From: Candidatus Aminicenantota bacterium
GTDB lineage: Bacteria > Acidobacteriota > Aminicenantia > S016-38
Direction: 5' to 3'
DNA length: 8,454 nt
NCBI GenBank assembly: GCA_027062035.1
Contig: JAMOUL010000208.1
Location: forward strand, 1 to 8,454
The position numbers and the translations under genes are program-made. Shown here one piece after another: positions 1-6,113 of the stretch (positions within the stretch are counted from its first letter, which is position 1; the number at the start of each line of letters is the position of its first letter). Below the pieces are notes generated by a model. That model was not told the DNA's origin. It worked only from the letters and a program-made list of their open reading frames with translations, and did not search any database.

Positions 1-1252
1 AGAAAGGATCAGGAAGTGGATCAGCAGAATAGGGCACCTTGATATCCTTGTAGGAATTCCCTGCTACAACAATGAAGACACCATTTCTCATGTAATAACG
101 CAGGCAGGGATAGGTTTAAAAAAGTTTTTTCCCGGCCTAAAAACCGGGATATTTGTATCAGATGGTGGTTCTACAGATAACACCAGGGAGTATGCACTTG
201 TAGCTGAAGTACCCCAGGGAGTTGAAAAAATTGTGGAAATATATAGAGGCATACCGGGAAAGGGAACCTCTTTCAGAGCAGTCTTCGAAGCTGCAGTTCT
301 CCTTGGAACGAAAGCTATAATTGTAGTTGATTCAGACCTAAGAAGTATAACTCCAGAATGGATAAAACTCCTGGCAGATCCTATCTTCAAGGAAGGCTAT
401 GAATACATTCTTCCCTATTACAAGAGACATAAATACGACGGCACCATCACCAATATGCTGGTGTACCCATTGACAAGAGCACTTTACGGCAAGAAAATTC
501 GTCAGCCAATAGGTGGAGATTTCGGTCTTTCCAATAAAATGGCAAAATTGTACATCTCAAAGGACGTATGGGATACAGATGTAGCAAAATTCGGAATAGA
601 TATCTGGATGACCACACTCGCGGTAAATGAAGCAAAAAAAATAGCACAGGTGGATCTGGGCGCAAAGGTACATGATGCAAAGGACCCTGCAGCAGATCTT
701 TCCAATATGTTTACTCAGGTCATATCCACTGTCTTCTACCTGATGGGAGAATACAAAGAAAAATGGATGAAAATAGAAGGGTGCGAAGATGTTCCCATCA
801 TCCATAGAGTTTCCAATCAACCAGAAATTCCGTCTATAAATGTGAATCTACAAAAAATGGAGATAGAATTTGTTGAAGGTTTTAAACACTTTGAAGCTTT
901 CTACAAAGCCATTTTATCCTCTGAAGCCTTTGATGGACTGACACATGCTTATATTGAAAGGGAATCAGGTTCTCATCCGGATATTTCAGCAGAGCTCTGG
1001 GCAAGAATTGTCTACGACTTCGCAGCCACTTACCAGAAATGGAGTAGAAACAGGAGGAGACTGGTTAGTATCATGACTCCGTTGTATTTTGGAAGAACTG
1101 CAACCTATGTTAGAGAAGTGGCAGAACTTGACTGGGAGGAAGCAGAACAGGTTATTGAAAATCAGGCGAGAATATTTGAAAAGTATAAGGACTACCTGAA
1201 GGGCAGACTTTTAAAGAACTCTATGGTCGATTCAGGACTGCTTTCTTTTTAA
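1..1252 (+). CDS. Glycosyltransferase, GT2 fold, glucosylglycerate/mannosylglycerate synthase-like (5' partial)
   Basis: The frame is open from base 2 with no start codon in view, and 416 residues are visible. The first beta strand of a GT-A fold (ILVGIPCYNNEDTI) begins at visible residue 15, so probably only a short N-terminus is missing. Sugar-nucleotide motifs follow: SDGGSTDNT at 53-61, GIPGKG at 83-88, and a metal-binding DSD at 110-112 within VVDSDLRSITPEWI. QPIGGDFG lies at 168-175, and a conserved His (AKVHDAKDP, His224) aligns by eye with the metal-ligand His of Rhodothermus mannosylglycerate synthase. This combination matches retaining GT81/GT78-type enzymes that transfer glucose or mannose from a nucleotide sugar to glycerate or phosphoglycerate, giving a compatible solute. 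The last 130 residues are mostly helical. The internal GTG at 233 is not the start, since the nucleotide-binding motifs lie upstream of it. Family fold is confident; donor and acceptor are inferred, and a role in envelope glycan synthesis is possible given the GT9 neighbour. Confidence 0.85.
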   Translation, partial: ERIRKWISRIGHLDILVGIPCYNNEDTISHVITQAGIGLKKFFPGLKTGIFVSDGGSTDNTREYALVAEVPQGVEKIVEIYRGIPGKGTSFRAVFEAAVLLGTKAIIVVDSDLRSITPEWIKLLADPIFKEGYEYILPYYKRHKYDGTITNMLVYPLTRALYGKKIRQPIGGDFGLSNKMAKLYISKDVWDTDVAKFGIDIWMTTLAVNEAKKIAQVDLGAKVHDAKDPAADLSNMFTQVISTVFYLMGEYKEKWMKIEGCEDVPIIHRVSNQPEIPSINVNLQKMEIEFVEGFKHFEAFYKAILSSEAFDGLTHAYIERESGSHPDISAELWARIVYDFAATYQKWSRNRRRLVSIMTPLYFGRTATYVREVAELDWEEAEQVIENQARIFEKYKDYLKGRLLKNSMVDSGLLSF

Positions 1253-1259
1253 AAGAAAT

Positions 1260-2198
1260 ATGACCAGAATCCTGATTGTAAGATTGAGCGCGTTAGGGGA
1301 TATAATCCACACCATTCCTGCCTTTGCATGTATTCGCAAGTACAGAAAGGATGCTTTAATAGGATGGGCTGTCTCAGGAAAGGGAAAGGAGATTCTGGAA
1401 ATGCTGGTGGGTCTTGATAAAATTGTGTCGCCTAAAGCACCAGGAAAATGGGATGTCTCTCTTGATTTTCAGGGGCTAATCAAATCAGGAATAATTTCCT
1501 TCATTTCCTCAAAAAAAAGATATGGTTTTTCTTCAAAACTGGCCCGTGAGCCTATTGCTTCTCTATTTTATACTGACAGGCTGGATAGGTTGTCAGGTAA
1601 ACATGTGATCGAAAAAAATCTTGATCTTGCAGCTTTGTTTCTTAATAGAAAGTGCGGAAACCCTCCTGAATTCCCTCTAAAAGTACCCTCCTTTCCCTCC
1701 CTGGACCCAATTTTCAGGGACAAAATAATCCTGAATACAGGGGCTTCATGGGTAAATAAACGAATTCCCCCTGAAAAACTTACCGAACTGTGCTGGGAGT
1801 TCAAAAACCAGGGAAGGGAAGCAGTACTATTATGGGGCTCCACTGAAGAACTGGAAATCGCCAGAAGTATAGCCCATATATGTGGTGGAACGATAGCTCC
1901 ACCGCTTTCCATAAAGGAAGTGTTTTATGCCATTAAAATATCTTCCATTATTATAAGTGGAGACAGTTTCCCTTTACACGCAGCTTCTGCCCTGGGAAAA
2001 ATCTCTATTGGAGTGTTCGGCCCTACAGATCCTGAAAGGAACGGACCCCTGCCTCCATCAGCAGCAATTTCCCCGGAAATTCACTGCCATCCTTGCTGGA
2101 AAAGAAAATGTAAAGATCCTGTTTGCATGAAGGAATTGGATGTAAAGAAAATCGTCAAAACTGCCTTTACATTGCTTTCTCAAAAAATTGAAGCTTAA
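1260..2198 (+). CDS. Glycosyltransferase family 9, LPS heptosyltransferase (WaaC-like)
   Basis: This 312-residue protein has the normal length for ADP-heptose:LPS heptosyltransferases, cytoplasmic or inner-membrane-associated enzymes that add heptose to the lipid A-Kdo core. The N-terminal motif RLSALGDIIHTIP (8-20) carries the Asp14 that corresponds to the catalytic base of WaaC. NTGASWVNKRIP (159-170) is the start of the donor-binding C-terminal Rossmann domain. SGDSFPLHAAS (233-243) followed by GVFGPTDPER (251-260) is the ADP-heptose-binding signature. A Cys cluster, CHPCWKRKCKDPVC (276-289), resembles the one found in WaaF and many GT9 proteins. The ATG lies 7 bases after the upstream stop and has no convincing Shine-Dalgarno (only AAAAGAAAT), so translation is probably coupled to the upstream glycosyltransferase. 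The N-terminus favours heptosyltransferase I (WaaC), but the substrate is not settled by sequence. Its presence implies an LPS-bearing outer membrane. Confidence 0.9.
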   Translation: MTRILIVRLSALGDIIHTIPAFACIRKYRKDALIGWAVSGKGKEILEMLVGLDKIVSPKAPGKWDVSLDFQGLIKSGIISFISSKKRYGFSSKLAREPIASLFYTDRLDRLSGKHVIEKNLDLAALFLNRKCGNPPEFPLKVPSFPSLDPIFRDKIILNTGASWVNKRIPPEKLTELCWEFKNQGREAVLLWGSTEELEIARSIAHICGGTIAPPLSIKEVFYAIKISSIIISGDSFPLHAASALGKISIGVFGPTDPERNGPLPPSAAISPEIHCHPCWKRKCKDPVCMKELDVKKIVKTAFTLLSQKIEA

Positions 2199-2215
2199 TC
2201 TTAAAGCTATTTTTT
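2182..2215. terminator. Possible bidirectional terminator between convergent genes
   Basis: An A run (2182-2187) and a T run (2210-2215) flank a short inverted repeat, AGCTT (2192-2196) against AAGCT (2204-2208), with a 7-base loop. Read on either strand this gives a small hairpin followed by six U, as expected for a two-way intrinsic terminator between convergent genes. The stop codons of both genes lie inside it (TAA at 2196-2198 and TAG at 2209-2207). The stem is short and AT-rich, so the call is tentative. Confidence 0.4.
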
Positions 2216-2929
2216 CTCCAGTTTTTCCAGCAGCGCCTTAATTTTAGCCTTCTGTTTGGCTTCTTCTGGCTTATCTTCGGGTAAAGGCTCAAGGGTAAGG
2301 GCTTCGCGAAGTTCCTTTCTGGCTTCTTCCTTCTTCTTTAATGCGATCAGGGTTTCAGCAAGATACAATCTTGTAAGAAGATTATTGGGGCAAATCTCCT
2401 TGGACTTCATAAGATGCTGGAGGGATTTTTTCTTGCTTCCCCCAAACAGTCCGGGAACCTTGTAATACAGTCTTCCCAGCACTCTGTGAGCTCCACCGCA
2501 ATCATATTTTTCGTCGATCTTCAGGACTGCATTCATCTCTCTTTTTATGGGTTTTATAAGGAAAAGACTTTTCATTACCCCCCTGACTTCCCCATATACA
2601 CCGTATAGAACGCCAAGCCAGAAATGACCCTCCACCCTATCCGGGTACTTCTTTACCAGATCCTCACCGATCTTTATACCCTTCTGATAAATTTTCTTTT
2701 TCTCATCCTTGGACACTCCTTCCATGTCGCCGTAATGATATATAGCCTTCATCAGCCTCCATCCAGCCTCATAGGGATGAGCAGCCAGTTCCTTCTCAAA
2801 AATATCCATTGCCTTTTTAATAGTCTCAAGTGAGTCCCTTTTTGCCAGAAGTTCATCCCCCTTCTGCAAATTATCCTGGGCAAATAAAACAAGGGGGATA
2901 AGCAAAATAACAAAAATAATCTTTCTCAT
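2207..2929 (-). CDS. Secreted TPR-like protein, TatT (TP0956) family-like
   Basis: A 240-residue exported protein. An N-terminal signal peptide (MRKIIFVILLIPLVLFA) has probable cleavage after Ala17; no lipobox Cys follows. The rest is helical with degenerate tetratricopeptide repeats: GHFWLGVLYGVYGEV (101-115), the hallmark VPGLFGGSKKKSLQHL (158-173), and a last clear TPR, LTRLYLAETLIALKKKEEA (185-203). The Gly-Gly step followed by a repeat and the aromatic-rich central helix resemble the TatT component described for Treponema TRAP transporters, a periplasmic trimer that docks a solute-binding partner. No DctP-like or membrane TRAP genes lie nearby, so transport is not supported here and the protein may simply be a scaffold. 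A strong Shine-Dalgarno, AAGGAGGTG (2941-2933), precedes the ATG by 3 bases. It lies 71 bases downstream of tyrS, cotranscribed or with its own promoter, and ends 8 bases from the convergent GT9 gene. The C-terminus is rich in Lys and Glu. Confidence 0.8.
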   Translation of the reverse strand: MRKIIFVILLIPLVLFAQDNLQKGDELLAKRDSLETIKKAMDIFEKELAAHPYEAGWRLMKAIYHYGDMEGVSKDEKKKIYQKGIKIGEDLVKKYPDRVEGHFWLGVLYGVYGEVRGVMKSLFLIKPIKREMNAVLKIDEKYDCGGAHRVLGRLYYKVPGLFGGSKKKSLQHLMKSKEICPNNLLTRLYLAETLIALKKKEEARKELREALTLEPLPEDKPEEAKQKAKIKALLEKLEKK

Positions 2930-2956
2930 TTACACCTCCTTCAAATTGCGGGAGAA

Positions 2957-2985
2957 ATTATGGATAATACTTGAACCATCCTGAA
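2957..2985 (-). promoter_or_regulatory. Candidate weak sigma-70-type promoter for the TatT-like gene
   Basis: Reading the minus strand, TTCAGG (2985-2980) as a -35, a 17-base spacer and CATAAT (2962-2957) as a -10 precede the TatT-like gene. The -10 matches the consensus at five of six positions and the -35 at only three. A start near 2950 would give a leader of about 20 bases containing the Shine-Dalgarno. Cotranscription with tyrS is equally possible, since no terminator is visible in the gap. Confidence 0.22.
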
Positions 2986-3000
2986 CATCCATTACTCCCT

Positions 3001-4266
3001 TTATTTAGTTTTTATGAGAAGAAAGCCTTTTTTGCCCTTTCTGAAAATCAGGATTTTTCCATCAATAAGGTGTTCAGAAGATATTTTTTCTCCTGGAGAA
3101 TCCACTTTTAGATTATTTATATATATCCCACCTGAAGAGATCAATCTTTTAGCCTCTCCCTTTGACTTTACAAGACCCGATTTCACCGCTATGTCAGCAA
3201 TTGTACTTCCTGTCAATTCCTCCCTGGTTATTTCATAGGAAGGCACATGGGCAAATATTTCTTCAAGCTCAGAAGATGAAAGTCCCTCGAGACTCCCACC
3301 AAAGAGCACCGACGTAGCCTTTTGAGCCTTCGCAAGGCCTTCTTCTCCATGCACCATTCTGGTAACCTCTTCTGCAAGTTTCCTGTGGGCAATTCTCTTC
3401 TCAGGCCTTTCTTTAAGCTCAATCTCCAGACTTTCTATCTCCTCCCTGGAAAGAAGTGTGAAAAATTTCAGATACTTTATTACATCCCTATCATCCGCAT
3501 TGATCCAGAACTGGTAGAACCTGTAAGGAGATGTCAGTTTTTCATCAAGCCATATGGTCCCCTCCTCGGACTTTCCGAACTTAGCACCTGACGCTGTTGT
3601 TATGAGTGGAAACACAACTCCATATGCCCTTCCTCCTCTTACTTTTCTTATCAGATCTATTCCTGCTGTAATGTTTCCCCACTGGTCACTGCCTCCCATC
3701 TGAAGGATACAATTGTAATTATCATAAAGATGGAGGAAATCAAAAGCCTGAAGCAACATATAGGAGAACTCGGTAAAAGAAATTCCCTCTCCTTCCAGCC
3801 TTCTCTTTACTGATTCCTTTGAAAGCATGTAATTTACCGTGAAATTCTTTCCTATATCCCTGAGAAATTGAATTATTGTAACATTAGCAGTCCAATCGTA
3901 GTTATTCACAATGATTGCAGGATTATCCCCGCTAAAGGAGAGAAACTTCTCCAGCTGTCTCTTTATACCCTCCTGGTTCCTTCTCAAAATTTCCTCAGAG
4001 AGCAATATTCTCTCCTTGGACTTTCCACTGGGGTCGCCTATCATTCCAGTCGCCCCCCCAACAACAGCAATAGCTGTATGTCCATACCTCTGCAGGTGAA
4101 CCAATCCCATTATGGGAAGGAGAGATCCAACGTGTAAGCTCTCTGCAGTAGGGTCAAACCCTATGTAACCGGTTACCTTTCTCCCTTTATCAGAGAGAAC
4201 CTCCCTGGCTCCCTCTGTCTCCTGGTATATGAACCCCCTCCAGAGAAGTTCCTGGTAAAGGTTCAT
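3001..4266 (-). CDS. tyrS: Tyrosyl-tRNA synthetase
   Basis: This cytoplasmic class I synthetase charges tRNA-Tyr with tyrosine using ATP. At 421 residues it has the usual length for the bacterial TyrS form. The Rossmann catalytic domain shows GFDPT (36-40), the HIGH-equivalent HVGS (45-48), GGATGMIGDPSGKS (70-83), the tyrosine-binding Y169/Q173/D176 set within SYMLLQAFD, GGSDQWGN (191-198) and the KMSKS-equivalent KFGKS (229-233). The tRNA-binding C-terminal S4 domain covers about 354-415 (e.g. AKRLISSGGIYIN). All catalytic motifs are present; HVGS has Ser in place of the final His of HIGH, a variant seen in this family. The ATG overlaps the stop of the upstream exported-protein gene as ATGA and has no real Shine-Dalgarno (only GAG in GAGATAAT), so translation probably depends on coupling. 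No T-box or other tyrosine-responsive leader is visible. It is the last tightly linked gene of the operon. Confidence 0.98.
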   Translation of the reverse strand: MNLYQELLWRGFIYQETEGAREVLSDKGRKVTGYIGFDPTAESLHVGSLLPIMGLVHLQRYGHTAIAVVGGATGMIGDPSGKSKERILLSEEILRRNQEGIKRQLEKFLSFSGDNPAIIVNNYDWTANVTIIQFLRDIGKNFTVNYMLSKESVKRRLEGEGISFTEFSYMLLQAFDFLHLYDNYNCILQMGGSDQWGNITAGIDLIRKVRGGRAYGVVFPLITTASGAKFGKSEEGTIWLDEKLTSPYRFYQFWINADDRDVIKYLKFFTLLSREEIESLEIELKERPEKRIAHRKLAEEVTRMVHGEEGLAKAQKATSVLFGGSLEGLSSSELEEIFAHVPSYEITREELTGSTIADIAVKSGLVKSKGEAKRLISSGGIYINNLKVDSPGEKISSEHLIDGKILIFRKGKKGFLLIKTK

Positions 4267-5153
4267 ATTATCTCAAAGGGTATCTTTATATTTACTTTCT
4301 TTCCCCTGATCTCGTCCTTTATGGTAATTTCCAGCTCGTAGTTTCCTTTCGTCAGAGGTTTTCCGCCCTTCTTAAAAATCAGGGGTTGGTCAATTATCGC
4401 TCTTCCACCTCTTCCTTTAAGCGCCATGGTTTTATATTCTATATGCTTTTTTCCATCCTTATTAACCTGAAAATGTACCTCTCCCTTCGCCATTCCGTCC
4501 TCGGTCTCACCAACTCCATAGAGGAAAAAGAAAAGTTCGGGTCGATCAGTAGCTTTAAATTTATTTTCAAGGTAGGGAGTAAATTTTCCTCCGCCTATAT
4601 AGAATGCTTCTGGAACTACAGTTATCCCAAGCAAAGGTTGAGCCCTTTCAAATTTTTTCATAAAGAAAGGAGTTGACCATGTGATTTCCTTTTCCTTAAC
4701 AACTGGAGATATTTCTTCCTCAAAAAAGGATGTACCAATTTCCTTTCCTTCTTTATCTGCGATGGCAAAGACCACCTTAAATTTACCTGGCAAAAGTGTT
4801 AGAGAAACGGTAAAGAATTCTCCTGTATAAGAATAAAATGGTGCTACATGATCAACTATCAGTTTCCCATTTTCTCCATCTTCCTTATAAAACCTCATAA
4901 AAAGATAATATTCCTTCTCTGCGGATTTTGGAGGTTCGGCCTTAAATAAAACCACGTGATAAACGGTACCCATGGGAGCAGCGAAGTTCAAGCTTTTCAG
5001 ATAGTTTATGTTATACAGTCCATTTCCTTTGCCTTCTTTATAGGTCTTTTCGATAGCTTTCTTTACCTTTTTGGGAAATTTCTCCTTGTTCTTTGCGGAA
5101 AGAGGAGAAACCAGCGCAAAGACCAATAATGTTAAAAGTAAATATTTTTTCAT
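4263..5153 (-). CDS. Exported protein of unknown function with two beta-sandwich-like repeats
   Basis: I do not recognise a named family for this 296-residue protein. It has a signal peptide (MKKYLLLTLLVFALVSPLSA, probable cleavage after Ala20), then a Lys-rich helical stretch (21-42) and two beta-rich halves, with no further membrane segment, so a periplasmic or secreted location is expected. Each half ends in a similar strand-turn-strand pattern: LLPGKFKVVFAIADKEGK at 120-137 and PLTKGNYELEITIKDEIRGK at 266-285. This suggests a duplicated immunoglobulin-like domain. The second copy also resembles the C-terminal end of the upstream GWxTD protein (GPLKGTYIIDIVVKDKI, 282-298), which suggests shared ancestry or partnership. 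A strong Shine-Dalgarno (AAGGAGG) overlaps the stop codon of the GWxTD gene, 11 bases before the ATG. Its own stop overlaps the tyrS start by four bases. Function is unknown; a structural or adaptor role in the envelope is only an inference. Confidence 0.8.
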   Translation of the reverse strand: MKKYLLLTLLVFALVSPLSAKNKEKFPKKVKKAIEKTYKEGKGNGLYNINYLKSLNFAAPMGTVYHVVLFKAEPPKSAEKEYYLFMRFYKEDGENGKLIVDHVAPFYSYTGEFFTVSLTLLPGKFKVVFAIADKEGKEIGTSFFEEEISPVVKEKEITWSTPFFMKKFERAQPLLGITVVPEAFYIGGGKFTPYLENKFKATDRPELFFFLYGVGETEDGMAKGEVHFQVNKDGKKHIEYKTMALKGRGGRAIIDQPLIFKKGGKPLTKGNYELEITIKDEIRGKKVNIKIPFEII

Positions 5154-5164
5154 AATTTTCCTCC

Positions 5165-6100
5165 TTATATTTTTAATTTATACCTCTTTTTTCCTACTTT
5201 CTCTGAAATTTTATCCTTGACTACTATATCTATTATATAAGTCCCCTTTAATGGCCCAAGGTTAATGGGAATGGTAACCCTCTTTTCCGGATCTTTTATG
5301 TCCTTCTCATCTACAGGAAACTTCATCTCCTGTGAGAAGCTTTTCTGCATGTTGGTTCTCAGGCTCGTATAAAGAAAAGTAAGTTCTATGTCTGCAAAGA
5401 ACTTTCCGTCCTTCTTTTTGTACAGAAGTGCCTGCAAGGGTATATGAAGATAAAGCTTCTTGGCCTTAAGGTCCACATCCGCTGAAATAGGAAGGTTTTC
5501 TCCAACAGCAGCCTTTGACCTTGGCAAAAAGCGTTTCTTGGCTCTATCCAGATAATCAAGGAGAACTGGAGGAGGGTTTATTAAACGGTACTGACCCATT
5601 CCTCTTTCATCGAGAAATACGAGCACAAGCTTCAGATTATCGTAATACCACACTTCTCCGTTAAGATTCCCGGTTGAAGTAATATTGAATCCACCCTGAT
5701 CTCTCCATTCAGAATTTGCCAAAGCACCAGCCTCGGCGGGACTCATCATCTTTTGTTCCCGTTTGCTCGGAGGTCCGAGTATAACAAAAATCCTTCCCCT
5801 GTCGGTAAGCCATCCTTTTCTTCCAGCTTCTCTGAAGTATTTTTCAGCCGCCCTTAGCCTCTCATAATAAAGGGTTTTTGTTTCGTTTTCAGGAGTCGAA
5901 GGGTCCGAATCCCTTTTAGCCCAGAATTCATTAACAAATTTATCCAGATCTTCCTGGGTTTTTATGGACTTAAACGCCTTCTCTTCCTGTTTCGTCATGA
6001 TAAGGCGCAATTCATCGAATACCTGTTTCTTGGTTTTATCAAAGGCAGAACCAGCAAGTATAAACAGTGCTGCCAGGAATAGTGCCAGTGTCTTTCTCAA
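5165..6100 (-). CDS. Secreted GWxTD domain-containing protein
   Basis: A 311-residue exported protein whose signal peptide (MRKTLALFLAALFILAGSAF) ends near residue 19. The mature N-terminal half has the features of the GWxTD domain: FWAKRDSDPSTPENE (59-73), then the signature GWLTDRGRIFVILGPP (96-111), and EVWYYDN (149-155). From about 205 the chain turns beta-rich and ends GTYIIDIVVKDKI (286-298), resembling an immunoglobulin-like domain. GWxTD proteins occur in Acidobacteriota, Aminicenantes and related lineages, usually exported and often near TPR proteins; no biochemical function is established that I know of. The start is TTG at 6100, chosen because the signal peptide begins there and AAGGAGGT lies 5 bases upstream. 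That Shine-Dalgarno overlaps the stop of the upstream TPR gene, and the same stop/Shine-Dalgarno layout recurs before the next gene. It is the middle gene of three consecutive exported-protein genes. Confidence 0.9.
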   Translation of the reverse strand: MRKTLALFLAALFILAGSAFDKTKKQVFDELRLIMTKQEEKAFKSIKTQEDLDKFVNEFWAKRDSDPSTPENETKTLYYERLRAAEKYFREAGRKGWLTDRGRIFVILGPPSKREQKMMSPAEAGALANSEWRDQGGFNITSTGNLNGEVWYYDNLKLVLVFLDERGMGQYRLINPPPVLLDYLDRAKKRFLPRSKAAVGENLPISADVDLKAKKLYLHIPLQALLYKKKDGKFFADIELTFLYTSLRTNMQKSFSQEMKFPVDEKDIKDPEKRVTIPINLGPLKGTYIIDIVVKDKISEKVGKKRYKLKI

Positions 6101-6105
6101 ATTTT

Positions 6106-6113
6106 ACCTCCTT
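6106..6113 (-). promoter_or_regulatory. Shine-Dalgarno fixing the TTG start of the GWxTD gene
   Basis: AAGGAGGT on the minus strand sits 5 bases before TTG at 6100-6098. No ATG or GTG in this frame is better placed, and the signal peptide begins directly at the TTG. The first bases of this site are shared with the TAA stop (6114-6112) of the upstream TPR gene, which suggests coupled reinitiation. Confidence 0.75.

Noticed and set aside
233..235. GTG as a start for the first glycosyltransferase
   Set aside because: The same frame is open back to base 2 and encodes the nucleotide-binding first strand and SDGGSTDNT motif upstream of this codon.
88..820. Several minus-strand frames of 67-100 codons opposite the first glycosyltransferase
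   Set aside because: They overlap one another and the conserved sense gene, and show no domain features or ribosome binding sites.
1511..1518. Run of eight A in the heptosyltransferase gene as a slippage site
   Set aside because: The normal frame gives a full-length GT9 protein with all motifs. No supporting stem-loop or useful alternative product is evident.
3868..4137. 89-codon plus-strand frame within tyrS
   Set aside because: Antisense to highly conserved tyrosyl-tRNA synthetase catalytic motifs and without recognisable domains.
4267..4300. T-box or other leader upstream of tyrS
   Set aside because: The tyrS start overlaps the upstream coding sequence and no specifier loop, antiterminator or terminator structure can be seen.
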